A program made the position numbers and the translations under genes. A stretch of 64,000 bases of DNA from Antitrichia curtipendula (Eukaryota; Streptophyta; Bryopsida; Hypnales; Leucodontaceae), in contig OX579638.1 in the NCBI GenBank assembly GCA_951230915.1, forward strand, positions 4,420,696-4,484,695, in the 5' to 3' direction. This document shows, piece by piece, positions 36,701-53,470 of this stretch (position 1 is the first letter of the stretch; each line of letters starts with the position of its first letter). The notes under the pieces are model-generated. The model had not been told where the DNA came from and did no database searches. It worked only from the letters and a program-made list of their open reading frames with translations.

Positions 36701-37347
36701 TTTCTTTGTTAATTGAATTTTACATTTGCTTATTATAGGTATTAATCAATCAAGTACTATCCTATAACTTTTAGAGAAAAAATAATAATTTTACAATAAA
36801 TTTTCTTCTAAATATGATAATAATGACTAGAAAAATGAAAAAATGAAAAAAAAATTGTTTGAATTTTGTACTTGGCCTTGCCTAATGCTATTATGTGCTA
36901 TGCTTGTATAGAATAGAAGTCAGAAGAGGTGAATTTAACAACCTTTAATTTGCGTCAATGATATATAATATTTGTCTTGGTTCACTATTCTATTGGAATG
37001 TACTTACTTTACCCCCCTTAAAAAATTTCATGTTAGATTGTTGTCCTACACAATGTTTGACATTCAACAATTTCAAGATATCTTGTACCATATCTAGCAC
37101 AATCCTCTTTAGATTGTTGTCATACGTTACCTTTGACATTCTTTTTTGTAGACTCTACAAAATCCCTCATTTATACTCCCTCTACAAACCATTTTGTGAA
37201 TTTCATATCCTTTACGTGCAATATTCTTCATCTATGGCATTTCTACTCACTTAGGTAGCGACACCCATAAGCATGAGTGTATCCATGCCTGGATTGTAGA
37301 GTGCCCTTAAAGAGTGCTTAAAGGTACCTTGAAATGTGTCTCCTTAC
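33759..37347. other. VPS2 3' region and AT-rich spacer
   Basis: The first few hundred bases are probably the VPS2 3' untranslated region. The remainder, to 37347, has only short chance frames and old repeat fragments. Confidence 0.5.
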
Positions 37348-37964
37348 TTAACCCCTAAGGTTCCCTAACTATGTTTTCACCAAAAACGCTCAAGGACTAC
37401 CGTTTTTAGTACAAGTACCAAATTTTCTTAACAATTTTGTATTTTGAATGATTAAATTTAAGTTTAGGTATGAAATTGTAAAATGCCAAATCCAATAGCC
37501 GAAATGTTGTAATAAACAATCTACATTCTATGATTTTATTTTTTTCAAAAAATATTAAAAATTGAGTATGATATAGGACTTCAAAGTTTATTTTAGAGTA
37601 GAAAGTCCATAACTGCCCGCAAACTAAAACTCCTCATAACTTTTGACTCATTGGTCAATATGGAATGGTTAAAAATTTTCCATGTATATATAACTCTAGA
37701 AAACCAATTTCAAATTTTTGTTTGTAAAAAAAGAATTTTTTTTTAATCTGCCCGGAATGCCTGGCCAAGAAAAAAAGTAACATATTAGGCTATAACTTTT
37801 GACTCGTATTTCCAAATGTTATGAAATTTAGTGCATATAAAAGATATTCCTTGGGCACAACTTTTGTTAAAACTTCAGCCAAAAATATGAAAATCTCCAG
37901 TCAGAGGTACTTGCCCAAAATTTCTATATTGCCAAAAAATGCACACTAGTCCTTTAGGGGTTAA
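37348..37964. mobile_element. TTAACCCC-family element, internally deleted (617 bp)
   Basis: Begins TTAACCCCTAAGG and ends TCCTTTAGGGGTTAA. After CAAGTACCAAATTTTC it jumps to TTAACAATTTTGTATTTTG, missing about 330 bp present in the 947-bp copy. It shares TTAA 37961-37964 with the short derivative to its right. Confidence 0.7.
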
Positions 37965-38072
37965 CCCCTGAAGGACTAGCATGCTTCTTTTGGCAACTTG
38001 GTACTTGGTACTAGAAATGACACTTTGGGAGTGTTTTGGGTGAAAATATAGCCAAGGAACTTAAGGGATTAA
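37961..38072. mobile_element. Short (112 bp) TTAACCCC-family derivative
   Basis: Starts TTAACCCCTGAAGGACTAGC and ends AACTTAAGGGATTAA. It contains one family end (TAGAAATGACACTTTGGGAG, TGAAAATATAGCC) and only a few bases of the other. Confidence 0.55.
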
Positions 38073-39112
38073 TTATGGTTGGTGGACTCTGATTTTTTTA
38101 GATTTGAGTATTAGAATCAAGGCATATTTACTAGAGTGCAGATTAGGGTGCTTTTAGGGAGGTCTATATTGAAAATTCTTAGAAATTAGATGCCTCATCC
38201 AAAAAAATTATATATTTTTTTGAAAATTCATGATTTTTAGTTCCTAATATTGAAAAAATATTTTTTCTAGAAAAATTTGCCTCCAAATATGCTGCATTGC
38301 TTAAATTGACGGTTATGGGTGCTCCTATTTTACAAAATTTTCACAAGTTTAGACTTGGAAGGCTTTATATTTATTTTGGACTTGGAAGGCTCTATATTTA
38401 TTTTGAATATGTTATGTAAAAAAGTTACCTTGTAATTTAATTTTAGGATTTTAGTGCAACTGAATTCTGCGAAGTTCCACCAACTTGGATCTTGGATATT
38501 TGGATTTTTGTGCAACTAAATCCCAAGGGAATGCGGTGTTCACGGTAAAAGCAATAACTTTGTCCCAAGGTCTTGAACAAGTGTCCCATCACTGCCCCAC
38601 AAGGCTGTCAATGCGGCATCCCGCTCCTCACTTGCCTGTTCGTCTCCAAGAAGGACATTCCATTCCATCACTCTTGTTCAAAATTCAGTGCTTCACCCTA
38701 ATCTCACAATTTTGCAAGCCCACAATTGCAAGCTCACAATTGCAGGAGCTCGCCAATTGCAAGTCGAAAGCAGAGCTCATTGTCTTCAGCCGTTACAGGA
38801 ACGGAGTGCGCTTGATCGAGTAGTCGTGAACTTCGCCTTTTCTCCAACGGGAGCTCGAGCTTTGAGAATTTCCAGTCAGAGATTCTCTGGTGCACGGTAA
38901 GCCAGACGATTCTCGCACATTTGCACATTTTGAGTCGGACAGGTTTTGCAAGACTCGGAGAGGTTCGAATTGGTGGAAATGCGCGGAAGGAGAGGAGATG
39001 ATTTTAGTCTTGGGAGGCAGTTTTGTTTTGAGGTTTTAAATCTAGGATTTAGGTCTAGAGTTTTTAGGTTTGGGGGTTTCTTTTGGTGCTTACAGTTGTG
39101 TATACGTTTGCA
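38073..39112 (+). other. Upstream region of the aminotransferase gene
   Basis: AT-rich to about 38450, then balanced. 38500-39112 is promoter and leader-like, with CACAATTGCAAGC-type short repeats at 38715-38765. The frame at 38485-38823 shows no family and is probably chance. Confidence 0.45.
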
Positions 39113-43453
<4,341 letters not shown>

Positions 43454-44584
43454 TAGTGTGAAGCTTTAAGCTTTGTATTGATATGTATGAGCGGCTAGTC
43501 CTTAGTCAAAGGTTGATGACTGGCCATAGCTAGTGAATAGGGGTGTCAACAGTGGGTTGCAACCTGCAGCGGAGAATTCACGCATATTAGAGTATACCTT
43601 GGGAGATTTTCAAGGGATTCCGATCCCATTATGCATTCCCATCCCAATCTAGTTAAGTATTTTGTGGAACCATACGTGCAACTTATTAAAAGCCTCTCGA
43701 AATGAGTAGCTGGGGTTGTTTTATTTTAAGTTTGATGCAGACGGGGTTATCAAATTTGTTTGAATGGAACTTCGTGCTTTTTACTAGGAGATGTCGCGTA
43801 ATATTGTTTAAAAGCCGTGGCTCAAGTAATTTCGCTTTATAACCCATCTGTGTGAACCGCACAATGAAAGGCGACCTGCTATTTTCTCATGAAAGACAAT
43901 TTGTATCACACGAAAGGCAATCTCTCAAGTGTCACGAACGACAACCAAAATTTTGGTATGTAGTTGAAGCTTCCTAAGCTTCAGAACGGCCAGAAGTGAA
44001 GAAAGAATTTGGATTTCATTCCGTGAAGTTTTATATGAAAGTTGGGTTGCCGCTGTAAGGATTAGACTTGGAAATGCCTTCCGAGAGGTATCATATATTT
44101 TTGTGCAATACGATATTCGAAATGCACGGACTCACGAGGATTCTGTGGCACCAAAGACTAATATTTTCAGTGTTTCTGTATCTTGTGGGCAACTGATGTA
44201 AGGAATACCCAGGGATTCTACATTTTTACCTTTCACGAGAAGGATAGCCTGTCGCATCAGCCGTGGCTAGTTACGTTGTGTCCAGGTGAGTGCAGTTACA
44301 AGGCACTTTCCCACAAACTGTTTGCTGTTGCTCCAATATTCCTGGTTTTAAACATACATGGAAGTCAACATACCAGGAAGTTAAAAGTTATCACTGGAAC
44401 ATTTGTGACGGGAGTATTGCAACAGGAGACGTAAAACGAGTAATGTCTATTCTAGTTTTCAGTTTCCAAATACTGAAGATTTATGTCAACATCATGATAT
44501 TCACCTGACTGCACCCTGATATTTCAGCAGGCCACTAAATCTCTGACCAATAACTAACGATTCTGTATTCAACGAGGAAAGCGA
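43454..44584. other. Intergenic region between convergent genes
   Basis: Holds the 3' regions of the aminotransferase (+) and YCED (-) genes. Nothing else is recognisable. Confidence 0.55.
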
Positions 44585-46203
44585 CTAAGATTGAAAATCA
44601 TCAGCTCTATTTTCTTGCTCCTCAAGCTGTTTCTTTAGCTGCTCTAGAGGGCTCCAAATAGCCTTATTCCTATTCATGCCTAAGATTTCCTCCATATCCG
44701 CTGCACTTTGTTTCTTCCTATTCTTCCCGCAAAGACATGCAGAACTATTGAGGTTGACACCACAACCAAAGCACAGGCCCGGGCAACCCGAGTCACACAA
44801 TGACTTCGTTGGTATCTCAAGGTGGATGGTATCACGCAAATACTTGGAAAGATCAACCTCCTTCTGGTCGCGTGGAAAATGAATTTTGTCATCCAAATCA
44901 ATGTCTAGCTCTGCCTGCGCATCGTCGTCGGCTTCCGCCTTCCATATATTCACGTTATCACCTAGTACCACTCCCAGGTTCTGTTCTGTCGGTTCTAATA
45001 CGGGAGCCTCAGTCAGGAGAAGGTTGAAGGATGCATAAACTCGTTCAGCAACTGGCGCAAGACATCTGCAAACAAGAGAAGCAAAAAATATATCAAACTT
45101 ACAAAGAACGAAGTGATTCTGCAAATTAAGAAACATAGAGAAAGTACATATTGATCAAATCCCGAATCATCAAAATTTAAGGTCATTCCTCCAATATTCA
45201 CCCCTACATGACCAAATGGCCGAAAGTTGCTGCCTCCATACCTACAGGAGTGGAATAAAATCATTCCTAATGTGAATGTGGCTCGACGAAGTCTATTTCT
45301 AGAATCACTTAATCTGCAGTGTCTCCTACAACCACAAAACATTGTCTCCTACTCTATCCGAACATGATAAAAAGTCGAGACTCGTCTCACAGTAATTGCA
45401 GTTTTTGGTAGACCTACATACGTTTTTACCCCTTTTTGCGTCAAGGTGGTAATTATTATATGTCCTATTGATAGACATCAGAACTTGATATAGAAACCAA
45501 CTTACCGGTTGCAAAGCAACGCCAGGGATGTCCTTATAATTCCATCAATTCGGAAATTTCTTCCTTCCTTTTTGAAGTCTACAGATACTTGAACAGGGGT
45601 ACCGACCACTCCGTCAACTTCTGACTTCTCGAGACCCATTTCAATAGCCAAAGCCATCGCCTTCTCAGAGGAGAATCTTGAAAGTCCCAACCTTTCCAGT
45701 GTTGTTGAGTAGACAAACCGCGACTGAACAGCACTTCTTCTAAAGAAGATGGCACCTTCCCATGGAGTTCCTTCCTCCACATCCCCTTCGACCCCAGCTG
45801 CTCACACAAACGATATCGTAAGACAAATTAGAAACTGCTCCAAGCCCCCGACATTGAAACATCAGCAGCCTCAAACTATTCATCTAACAAAATTTGTCAG
45901 CAAAGACTTACGAGATGGCAGAGCAAGGGGTGCCCTCGCAAAACCGCGTCTGTTTGATAGCCATAACGCGGGTGAAAGGATTTTGACACAGTCGTGGCTT
46001 ATGGCTTCTTGCCTCGCACTTACGCAATGGTAATTTTGAGGTCTAGCTAGACAGGAGGTTCTCCATACTCCCAGGCAGGCTACATTCAAGCCGCCTTGTA
46101 GATACGGAGATGCACGACCGAATATCTCGCTGATACCATGATGTGAGCTCTCGTTACACTGATACTGCACCCTAGGTTGATAGCAAGCCGCAGACAAAGC
46201 CAT
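44585..46203 (-). CDS. YCED: Plastid YceD-like (DUF177) large-rRNA accumulation protein (3 exons)
   Basis: Exons on the minus strand are 46203-45912, 45797-45506 and 45065-44585, joining phases 1 and 2 to 354 residues. Residues 1 to about 85 are rich in Ser, Ala and Arg with few acids, a plastid transit peptide. The exon 2/3 junction creates LLCNRCLAPVAERV, the LxCxRCLxP core of DUF177/YceD, and the C-terminal third holds SLCDSGCPGLCFGCGVNLNS followed by CLC (Cys285, 289, 293, 296, 305, 307), the family's Cys cluster that resembles a metal site. An acidic DLDDK.. segment and a Lys/Glu/Gln-rich tail follow. In bacteria yceD sits next to rpmF; the Arabidopsis homologue is needed for plastid 23S rRNA accumulation. 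Direct joining of exons 2 and 3 skips an open, spliceable 94-nt segment in intron 2 (see findings). The gene is convergent with the aminotransferase. Plants have two YCED homologues; I cannot say which this is. Confidence 0.88.
45148..45241 (-). other. Possible cryptic/poison cassette exon in YCED intron 2
   Basis: Inside intron 2 (45505-45066) there is a 94-nt segment preceded by CTCCTGTAG and followed by GTACTTTC on the minus strand. It stays open in the upstream frame and reads YGGSNFRPFGHVGVNIGG and then MTLNFDDSGFDQY. The length is not a multiple of three, so inclusion would shift exon 3 into a frame that stops after six codons, removing the cysteine cluster. Skipping it restores the DUF177 core exactly. 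It could be a regulated poison exon, a remnant of another gene, or chance. No transcript evidence is available here. Confidence 0.3.
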
Positions 46204-46508
46204 GGAAAATTATCTTTCAAATAAGGAAATAATTCGTGTAATTTTGCAGCAATGATCTATGTAATTAGCAAGCTGGGATGTAGCCTCTGAAATTGCCGAA
46301 ACCTGCAGCATTCATGTACAAACGTCAGGATGTAAAACGGTGGAGATGGAAAGCTGGTGTGGAGCAAACGAACCAAGTACAGGCTCAGAGAAAATCTATA
46401 AGAAGCTATTTCTACACGGCTAACATCCCCCAATGAACAGAGGAGAATACGCAAGAACGACGATAGTTAGATTTGAAACTGCAGATACTCTTATTACTGA
46501 TTAATAAT

Positions 46509-46860
46509 GTAGAGGACACTATTTGTGACACTTTAACCATTTCAACATATGGAGGAGCGTGATTTTGGGGAGATGTGTAGAGCTGTGGAGATATTGGGTA
46601 CAAGAGCAAAATCTGTCGAGGTCTTCTTTCTTTGTCACTGTGTATGAATTTCTTATGTAAGTTAAAAGTGGGAGGTTGTAGACCAAAATGAGCGGCAGTA
46701 GACGACCCCATTTTCATTCAAAAACCAGTGGCCATAGACATTAAGCTTGCACCATTTGCTAGTAAGTCCAACTAAGTGTATGAACAGATGAGTTGCTGGT
46801 GGTAACAGGGTTAGTATAGGAAACAGCATCAGGTCCTTAAACGGTGTCAGTATCCTCTAC
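46509..46860. mobile_element. TIR element between YCED and the prefoldin-like gene
   Basis: The left end GTAGAGGACACTATTTGTG and the right end GTGTCAGTATCCTCTAC are imperfect inverted partners, and the outermost 11 bp differ at one position. A related sequence lies in an intron at 40768. The 352-bp interior has no supported gene. Confidence 0.65.
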
Positions 46861-46929
46861 CTTAGGCACATTCCGCAGAATACTGGAAAAGCGAAACTTA
46901 CAGAAGGCCAAGCAGAGGCTCTCTATCCG

Positions 46930-48316
46930 TCACGATGAAACACATTTAGCACGTGCCTTGACTTTCTCTAACTCCTCTGCATTAAGACCAATCAAACAAA
47001 AGAAGCCAAAGTCAAGCTCACTTGCGATGCTCATGCCGTTAAAATACTGCAAAACGAAAGCTCTTTCAAATTTCCACCCTAACCTTAGTCAATGATAATG
47101 TGCAATGATGATGACATCGACGACATCGAGTGCTGCAAGAAAAGGGAGTATACTCACGTAGTTGAGATTTAGCAGCTGCCTTCACAGTTGTCCGGAAAAA
47201 AATTGCACCACGCTTTTCGTAAACAGCCTGTTGAATCAAATTAAACAAATTGACACTCAGAAAAACAAATAATCGTTTTGCCCAAACTTGATCTCTGATG
47301 CACGCACGGCACGCAACGCGCAATCCCTAATCAATAAAACTCGGATTCATACAGCAGAATGACATTCTTTGTTTCAATATGCCTGACTGATCACCTTGGA
47401 CTACTTCGCGCTTTCCAATAGCATACTCTGAAGTAATGCTTCAGTGAGACAGCACTGTAAATACAAGAAACTACTATTCAATCTTTGGCAAGTACGCTGA
47501 TCGACTCCAATTCTCAAGAGAACATAGAGACACCCAAAATCGCAAGGAACCCAGAAGCACCACTTGATCAGATGTCCAGCTCGTGTATATCCCCTTGATC
47601 AATGTGTATCTACGATTTACGCCTTAAATATCCATAACCTTGGCATAGGGAATTCATTTGCATAAAGTATCCAAGTCACGCAATCTTTGGTGCGTTGAAA
47701 TTGGCAGTCTAATAATCACTATTCTCAGTAGCAGAAGTGGCGAATTTGGTTATCCTACCTATTACCTCCCCGTAACAACACCAATACAAATGACTCTTTC
47801 AAGGCTCCACAGTTTACAATTTTCACAAGACACATTACGAAAGCTCGAGAACACTCGTCAACTCCAGACAGTAACCGAAGGTCCCTCTCAAATCCCAAAG
47901 TATCCACCAATTCCTGGCTACATTAGACCTCCCAGGCACAGCACTTTGACAAGCTCCTATAGACAAACCTGAATTGTGACGAATACACACGAAATTAAAC
48001 CCTAATGCCTAAACCCCAGAGTGAAACTCCAGTGCACTTCGAAACCCGCAAGAAAGAAAGAAAGAATCATTACCCGTGACTCATGCAAACTCTTGAGCTC
48101 CGCACACGCGACTTCCAACTGGTGCACCTGCAACTCCAAAGCTGAGAAACAAAACTGAAAAGAACTGAAAAAGAATTGAAAAGAGCGTCCAAAACAGGAG
48201 AAATCATAATGAAAAATTTGTGGCAGGGAAGACAGAATTGCAAAATTAGGTACCGCAGGATCGACGGAGGACGGAGGAGCAGGGGCAGAAGTGGAAGCGG
48301 CGGCAGCCGCAGCCAT
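46930..48316 (-). CDS. Small prefoldin-like (ASDURF-type) protein, 77 aa, 4 exons
   Basis: Proposed exons on the minus strand: 48316-48254, 48127-48074, 47227-47158, 46976-46930. These give 77 residues: an Ala/Ser/Pro-rich head, then VHQLEVACAELKSLHESR, then AVYEKRGAIFFRTTVKAAAK, then SQLQELEKVKARAKCVSS. The pattern of a short coiled coil, R-AVY-x-K-x(3)-IFF and a second Lys/Glu helix matches the small prefoldin-like family that includes animal ASDURF, the upstream-ORF product of ASNSD1 and a member of the PAQosome prefoldin-like module. Phases agree at all joins (0, 0, 1). For exon 2 the acceptor CTCAGCTTTGGAG, 10 nt or more upstream, would be out of frame, so I took the in-frame TTGCAG acceptor. 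For exon 4 the nearer acceptor before TATTTTAACG gives an immediate stop, so I took ATGCAG. Those two choices are the weakest points. Role in plants is inferred only. Confidence 0.6.
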
Positions 48317-51033
48317 ATCGTCAAATCTCGACCTTCATCGCCAGCGACAACCACGCACTTTGGAGATGAGGGACTAATGGACATTGAGAAGTTCAGGATA
48401 AACCCTTGGCTTCATTCACACAGCACCCTAGCATTTATCGTTACAAGGGCAGGGAGACCTTAGAGCATCATCAATGGTGCACAGTACACGGGGCACTATC
48501 ATCAAATATAGCGGGTGGAACAAGAAAACTAACAATGAAAATGCAATGCAATTACTAAAGTCTAATTTCAACTCAAATTCAAAAAACTCAAAAAAATTCA
48601 AAAAAATTCAAAAATTGAATATTTTTATGCAAATAGAAACTTTGGACCTAATACCACAATCGACTAAAATTCTATTTATATAATGATATTAAATTCATTT
48701 GTAGTATAATTTTCTTCAATATAATATACATCTATGATTAACTTTTCAATTTTTTGAGCTAATTTTGTATTTGATATGAATTTTCTTCACTTCATTTGCA
48801 TAAACACATGATAATTTCAAATCTTTTTAGAAAAATTTGAAATTTTTATGACTTACAGATCATACATAGTTTCATCTTCAAAAATATAAAGAATAAAATT
48901 TTATTTGTTTAATATAACAAAATAAAACATAAAGTAGGAAGAATTTTGAAGTTAATACTTGAAAGACAATGAGGCCAAAAAGTGGTCAATGGATGATTTC
49001 ATTATTCACTATGAAAACAAAAAATACACCTATTGGTCCAATAATCGGAGCAAGTTTAGATGACTACTTTGATCATAGGGAGCCTTGTCATGCTTATAGG
49101 CTCCATCCTTCCAAGGATGATTAACCCCTGAATGACAGACCTATAACCATTGATTTCAGGCCTCAGTGCCTATCACTCAATTTGCTGCCATTTTGCAACT
49201 AGATATGTATGAAAAAAATTTAATTTATTTTTCAGAGATGAAATTACATGTCTTCTTTACTTCACAAAAAATTTAGATTTTTTTGTGGAAAATTGATTTT
49301 TTTGAGAATTTTTGAAGAAAAAGAAAAAGAAAATCACATCAAATAGAAAATTATTTCAAAAAAATTGAAAATTTCACCATGTGTGTATATTAAAATGACA
49401 AACATCATAGTGTAAACTCAATTTCCGTCTCATTCTATAATTAGAAAATAATAGACATTGAAAATACACCCAAAGTTCAAATTGCAATAAAATATGCAAT
49501 ATTAAGAATTTTTTCAAAATTCAAATTGGAGAAGAAACTAGATTAGATGACCTTCATTTTGTTAGTTGGGATCAAACTCAAAAAATATCATTTTTGTGGA
49601 GAAATTTCAGATTTAGAGCAAGGAACAACAACTTCCCAAAATACACTAAAATAGCATATTTTGTGATCCGTTTTTTTTAATAACTTCTCATTTATGTAAA
49701 GATAGACACTTGCATGACTACAAATTCAACTATACACTCTTTGTAATCCACCATGGAAGGTGAACAAAAATGAAATGGATGAAAAACAGTTTCCAAGCAA
49801 TGTACAGATGACTCCACAATCATCCAAAAGCCACAAAATTGTTGTCCTGGCGTTACAAGGTTAACATCACTTCAAGCTCAATTGTGCCTCCGCTCTTAAA
49901 CCCAAGGCTTCCACTCCACTCTTCATGCACCATATTGCATCCTAATTTAGTAAAAACTATAAACATTGCTATTATAACAACTTCAATGTGGAATTGAGGT
50001 TGAAAGGATTGAAATTGGGATGAAAAATAACAATTTTATAACTTCAATGAATATGACATGCATATTTTATGCATGACAAAAGATACATTCATTATTCACA
50101 ATCTTGAAGGAAGCTTTCAAATTATCATTGCAACAAAGCACAAAGTTTAAAACAACCATTTTAGAATCCAAATGGACAAGAACAACACAAATGTTCAAGG
50201 TACAAAAGAAAAAACCATGACATGACTTTTCAAAACTCACAAGTCATCAAACACAACAAATCTCTACAAAACATTTGTTAACTAAGATATGGAATAGACG
50301 TAGAACCTCTTAGTGCATCCTTAGTGCATAATTGTCAATTATGGAATTTGTAAACAGGTCCAATTTGAAGGACATTTTTTGAAAAGTAAAGTTGAGAGTT
50401 GACATCTATTAGATGGCCATTCATTATAGGTCTCTAAATGCATAAACCTCTTAGTGCTTAGTCCACCATGCACTAAGAGATGTTCTGCCTGTACTACAAT
50501 AAATGGCAAGCAATGTACAATGGCAAAGATGTGATTACAGACAATTTGCAATATCTGGATTCCATTAACACGAGCCACAGGCATACAACGGAGATAACAA
50601 CCAGACTATTACTGCAAGTCAAAACGGACAAACGTAAGCATTTGGCAAACGGAATCCAGTGGAAGAAGCCTGTACCTTGTCGATAAAGTTCCTCATTACA
50701 ATCTTGGCTTTTCTAGGTCAGAACCAAAAAATGGGACCGAAAGAGCATCTAAATTACAGCTCCAAAATGAAAAGCCTTATCAGGATCACTGGAACTGAAA
50801 ATTGGTTACCCGAACGCAAAACGAAAACTGGGGCTGTCTTTCATCGGGTGCGAAGTTCTTTAAAGGGAAGGATGACACTGAAACCTGAACCATGGGGCTG
50901 CAGCTCTCAAGGCAAAAATAAGAGGTAGGAACCTTTTCGTGCATGGTGACTCCAATCAGCTGGATACGTGCAATACGTGCAATTACCTCATGAATAGACT
51001 AACCTGTCTCAATACTGTATGTTTTCATAACTA
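48317..51033. other. Spacer and 3' region of the NicO-like gene
   Basis: 48317-48480 is the upstream region of the prefoldin-like gene. 48500-50400 is AT-rich without genes, with one isolated TTAACCCCTGAATG terminus at 49122. 50500-51033 is probably the 3' untranslated region of the minus-strand transporter gene. Confidence 0.5.
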
Positions 51034-53470
51034 TTAAAACAGATTAAAGCCAAATACCTCACCCAACAGGACTGCAATACCAAGTGCTATGGCAATCAAA
51101 GAAGAGGCCAACGTGAGCCGATGGGTAATCTTTGGTACACGCTTTTGCAACGCCTTGCTCAAGGAGCTCACAAAGGCGGTATAACTGCCCATAGCCAAAA
51201 CTGTACCCACCAGGAACATGCCCAAAAATGCTGCCCCCGCTGCTCGTGATGGAAGTGACAGTGCCGGTAACACCATCAAGAGCGCATCAGGTTGTAACCC
51301 GTAGACAATGCCGGTGATGAAAGTTGCGGGGCCAACAGACTTCTTCCCGGGCTCAGCAGCAGTTTCACCCTCAGCTAAGACTGGAGCAGCTGCATCAATC
51401 TCTTGTGCCTCCTTAATTCCCATTCCTCCTATGGTGATGAGAGTAAGACCCACCACACGAGCAGCCCAGGTTTGAATGATATCAAGGTGCAACCTGAGAT
51501 ACACGCAAAAAATACGTGAGTGATATTCTAGAAGAGTGTGAATATGGCGTAAACTGTACTAGCTACCCTTGTGAATCAAAAACATCCTGCAGCAGAACTC
51601 CTTCGTTTGCTCGTATATTTGTATGATTTAGAGAATGCTAAAATCCCATGTCCTATACAGATCCTGTTCACCAACACCAATTCGCCTATTCATACAATTA
51701 GTTGACCTTCAATTAGCAAGTGAAGGGAAGAATGATTACGGCCAATGGCTACTGAGCTTTGAATGGAAAGGGTTGATCTACTATCACTTCTAGTGGTCTA
51801 CAAGCCCCAACTTTGAAATTCATAAGAAGTTCATCACCAATGATAGAAACTTGGTCGCAACAGATCTGGCTCTTGTACCCAAAGATCTCTTGTACAGCTC
51901 TACCGAAAATCACTCTGTTAAACATGCTAAACGCTGAAAATAAGAACCCGATAGAGGCATACCTGTCTTTGAGCAAGAGAAAGATGATGCCGAATATCAC
52001 TTGGCCAGCATCGTGACCACAGCCCCACAGGGCCCCCACAGAGAAACTCTGTAGACGCGACCGGCCGATGCAAAGAGGTGCGAGAGCGGCTAAATGATCA
52101 GGCCCTGTCAAAGTGTGAAGACCACCAGCCACCAGTCCAGTCCAAGCACTTGCCACTAATCCTCCCCCAGCTTTAGCAATCTCCCTGGAAAGCGTCCCTC
52201 CTTGAACAGCCTCCCCTCCAACCACAAAACTCGGTGCCTCGGCACCCGCAAGCGCAACATCTGGACGCCTTATTAACCACGATGCTGCTCCAAGCACTAT
52301 AACTGGTAAAAGTCTCGGAATCTGTGTGAGTGTCAAAACAGAACAGACGCTTTAGTTTCTGTGACAACAGCAATCGTTCTGTCATCGTGTAACATTTCCA
52401 CAGCACTCAAGAACACTCTCGAAAAGACTTTCAGAACGAGTACTGCTCAGGGGATACCACGACCAAAAATATACTGTATATTCTCTCCATACAACACACA
52501 CCCGGGTGTTTCCAGAGCACCAGTCCACCGAAGAAGATTTACTCATCTGCACTGAAAAATCTAGATCCCTATCCCTCCTATGCAATAACACAGAATGTCA
52601 ACAGCAGATCTCTATTCTCACAAGCAGCTAAAGAGAATGTGAGAACACGGTCTCCCTAAAACCTGCGGAAACCAACTATAAACCCTGCAAGACAGACAGA
52701 GCGCTTCTGTACAGAATCGTAGAAATGCTCACACTTCAAGCTACTAAACAACGTCACTTAGTGTTAAACCCCAGAGCATGGTGAGACAATAAATCAAGAA
52801 TATCACGAACACTACTTGCTTATCGCAATTAGATAGAGGTTATCGTTCTTACGATGAAAGAAAGAGAACCCAAGGCCCTCACCCTTCGACAGGAACGTCA
52901 GTACTACAAAAAAATTCTGCGTTAACCAAAGTTTGGACGTATCGCACAAGCAAATTCCGGTAACAGTGAATGATGATCCACAATAACATGTTTGTGAAGA
53001 CGATAAGAATCATCAAACCACGAGCAATTCCTCCAAAAATCGTACACAAATGAAAAGCAGAGACCCACAACCCGAACCACGACATGTACGTGCTCCGTAC
53101 GACAAAAGTCCTGCGAACAAATCTATCGCAACCACCCAGAAAAAGTCAACCATACCAGTTTGAGCAACAGATCGAGACCCTGCTTCGGTTTAGGCGCCTC
53201 AGGCTCCACCTGCCCACCACTACTCGCTACGACACTCAACCCGTTCCGCGAATTGGCGACCATCCTCTCCCCCCTCGGCAAAAGCATCGACAAGTCGCCC
53301 CTGCTCTTCAAGGCAGCCCCTTCAAAAGAACTCGGTCCAAGCCTGACCGACCGACCTGACCAACCTGTCAATGACCTAACAATACGACCACTCGTGCAGA
53401 CCTCCACCTCGGACTTGACCCTGAGGCGAGTAGACTGCAGGGACAACATGGTGCTGCCGCAAATCGCCAT
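51034..53470 (-). CDS. Plastid NicO/UreH-like nickel/cobalt transporter-family protein (3 exons)
   Basis: Minus-strand exons 53470-53156, 52321-51963 and 51493-51034 join (phases 0 and 2) to 377 residues. The first about 90 residues are Ser/Arg/Gly-rich, a plastid transit peptide. After one hydrophobic segment (about 106-122), exon 2 holds GLHTLTGPDHLAALAPL (His174, Asp180, His181), the histidine/aspartate metal-binding signature of NicO/UreH-like permeases, then SVGALWGCGHDAGQVIFG with a second His208-Asp209 pair. Exon 3 adds a helix (about 236-250), a polar Ala/Glu loop, ATFITGIVYGLQPDALLMVL, and two further hydrophobic helices ending FGFNLF. Length and layout match plant 'high-affinity nickel-transport family' proteins (about 370 aa). 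The transported ion in plants is not established, so nickel/cobalt is a family-level inference; the membrane would be inner envelope or thylakoid. An in-frame ATG at codon 8 is an alternative start. Confidence 0.92.

Noticed and set aside
38485..38823. 112-codon plus-strand frame upstream of the aminotransferase
   Set aside because: No family; more likely promoter or leader sequence.
47658..47972. 104-codon plus-strand frame
   Set aside because: Lies in intron 2 of the minus-strand prefoldin-like gene and shows no domain.
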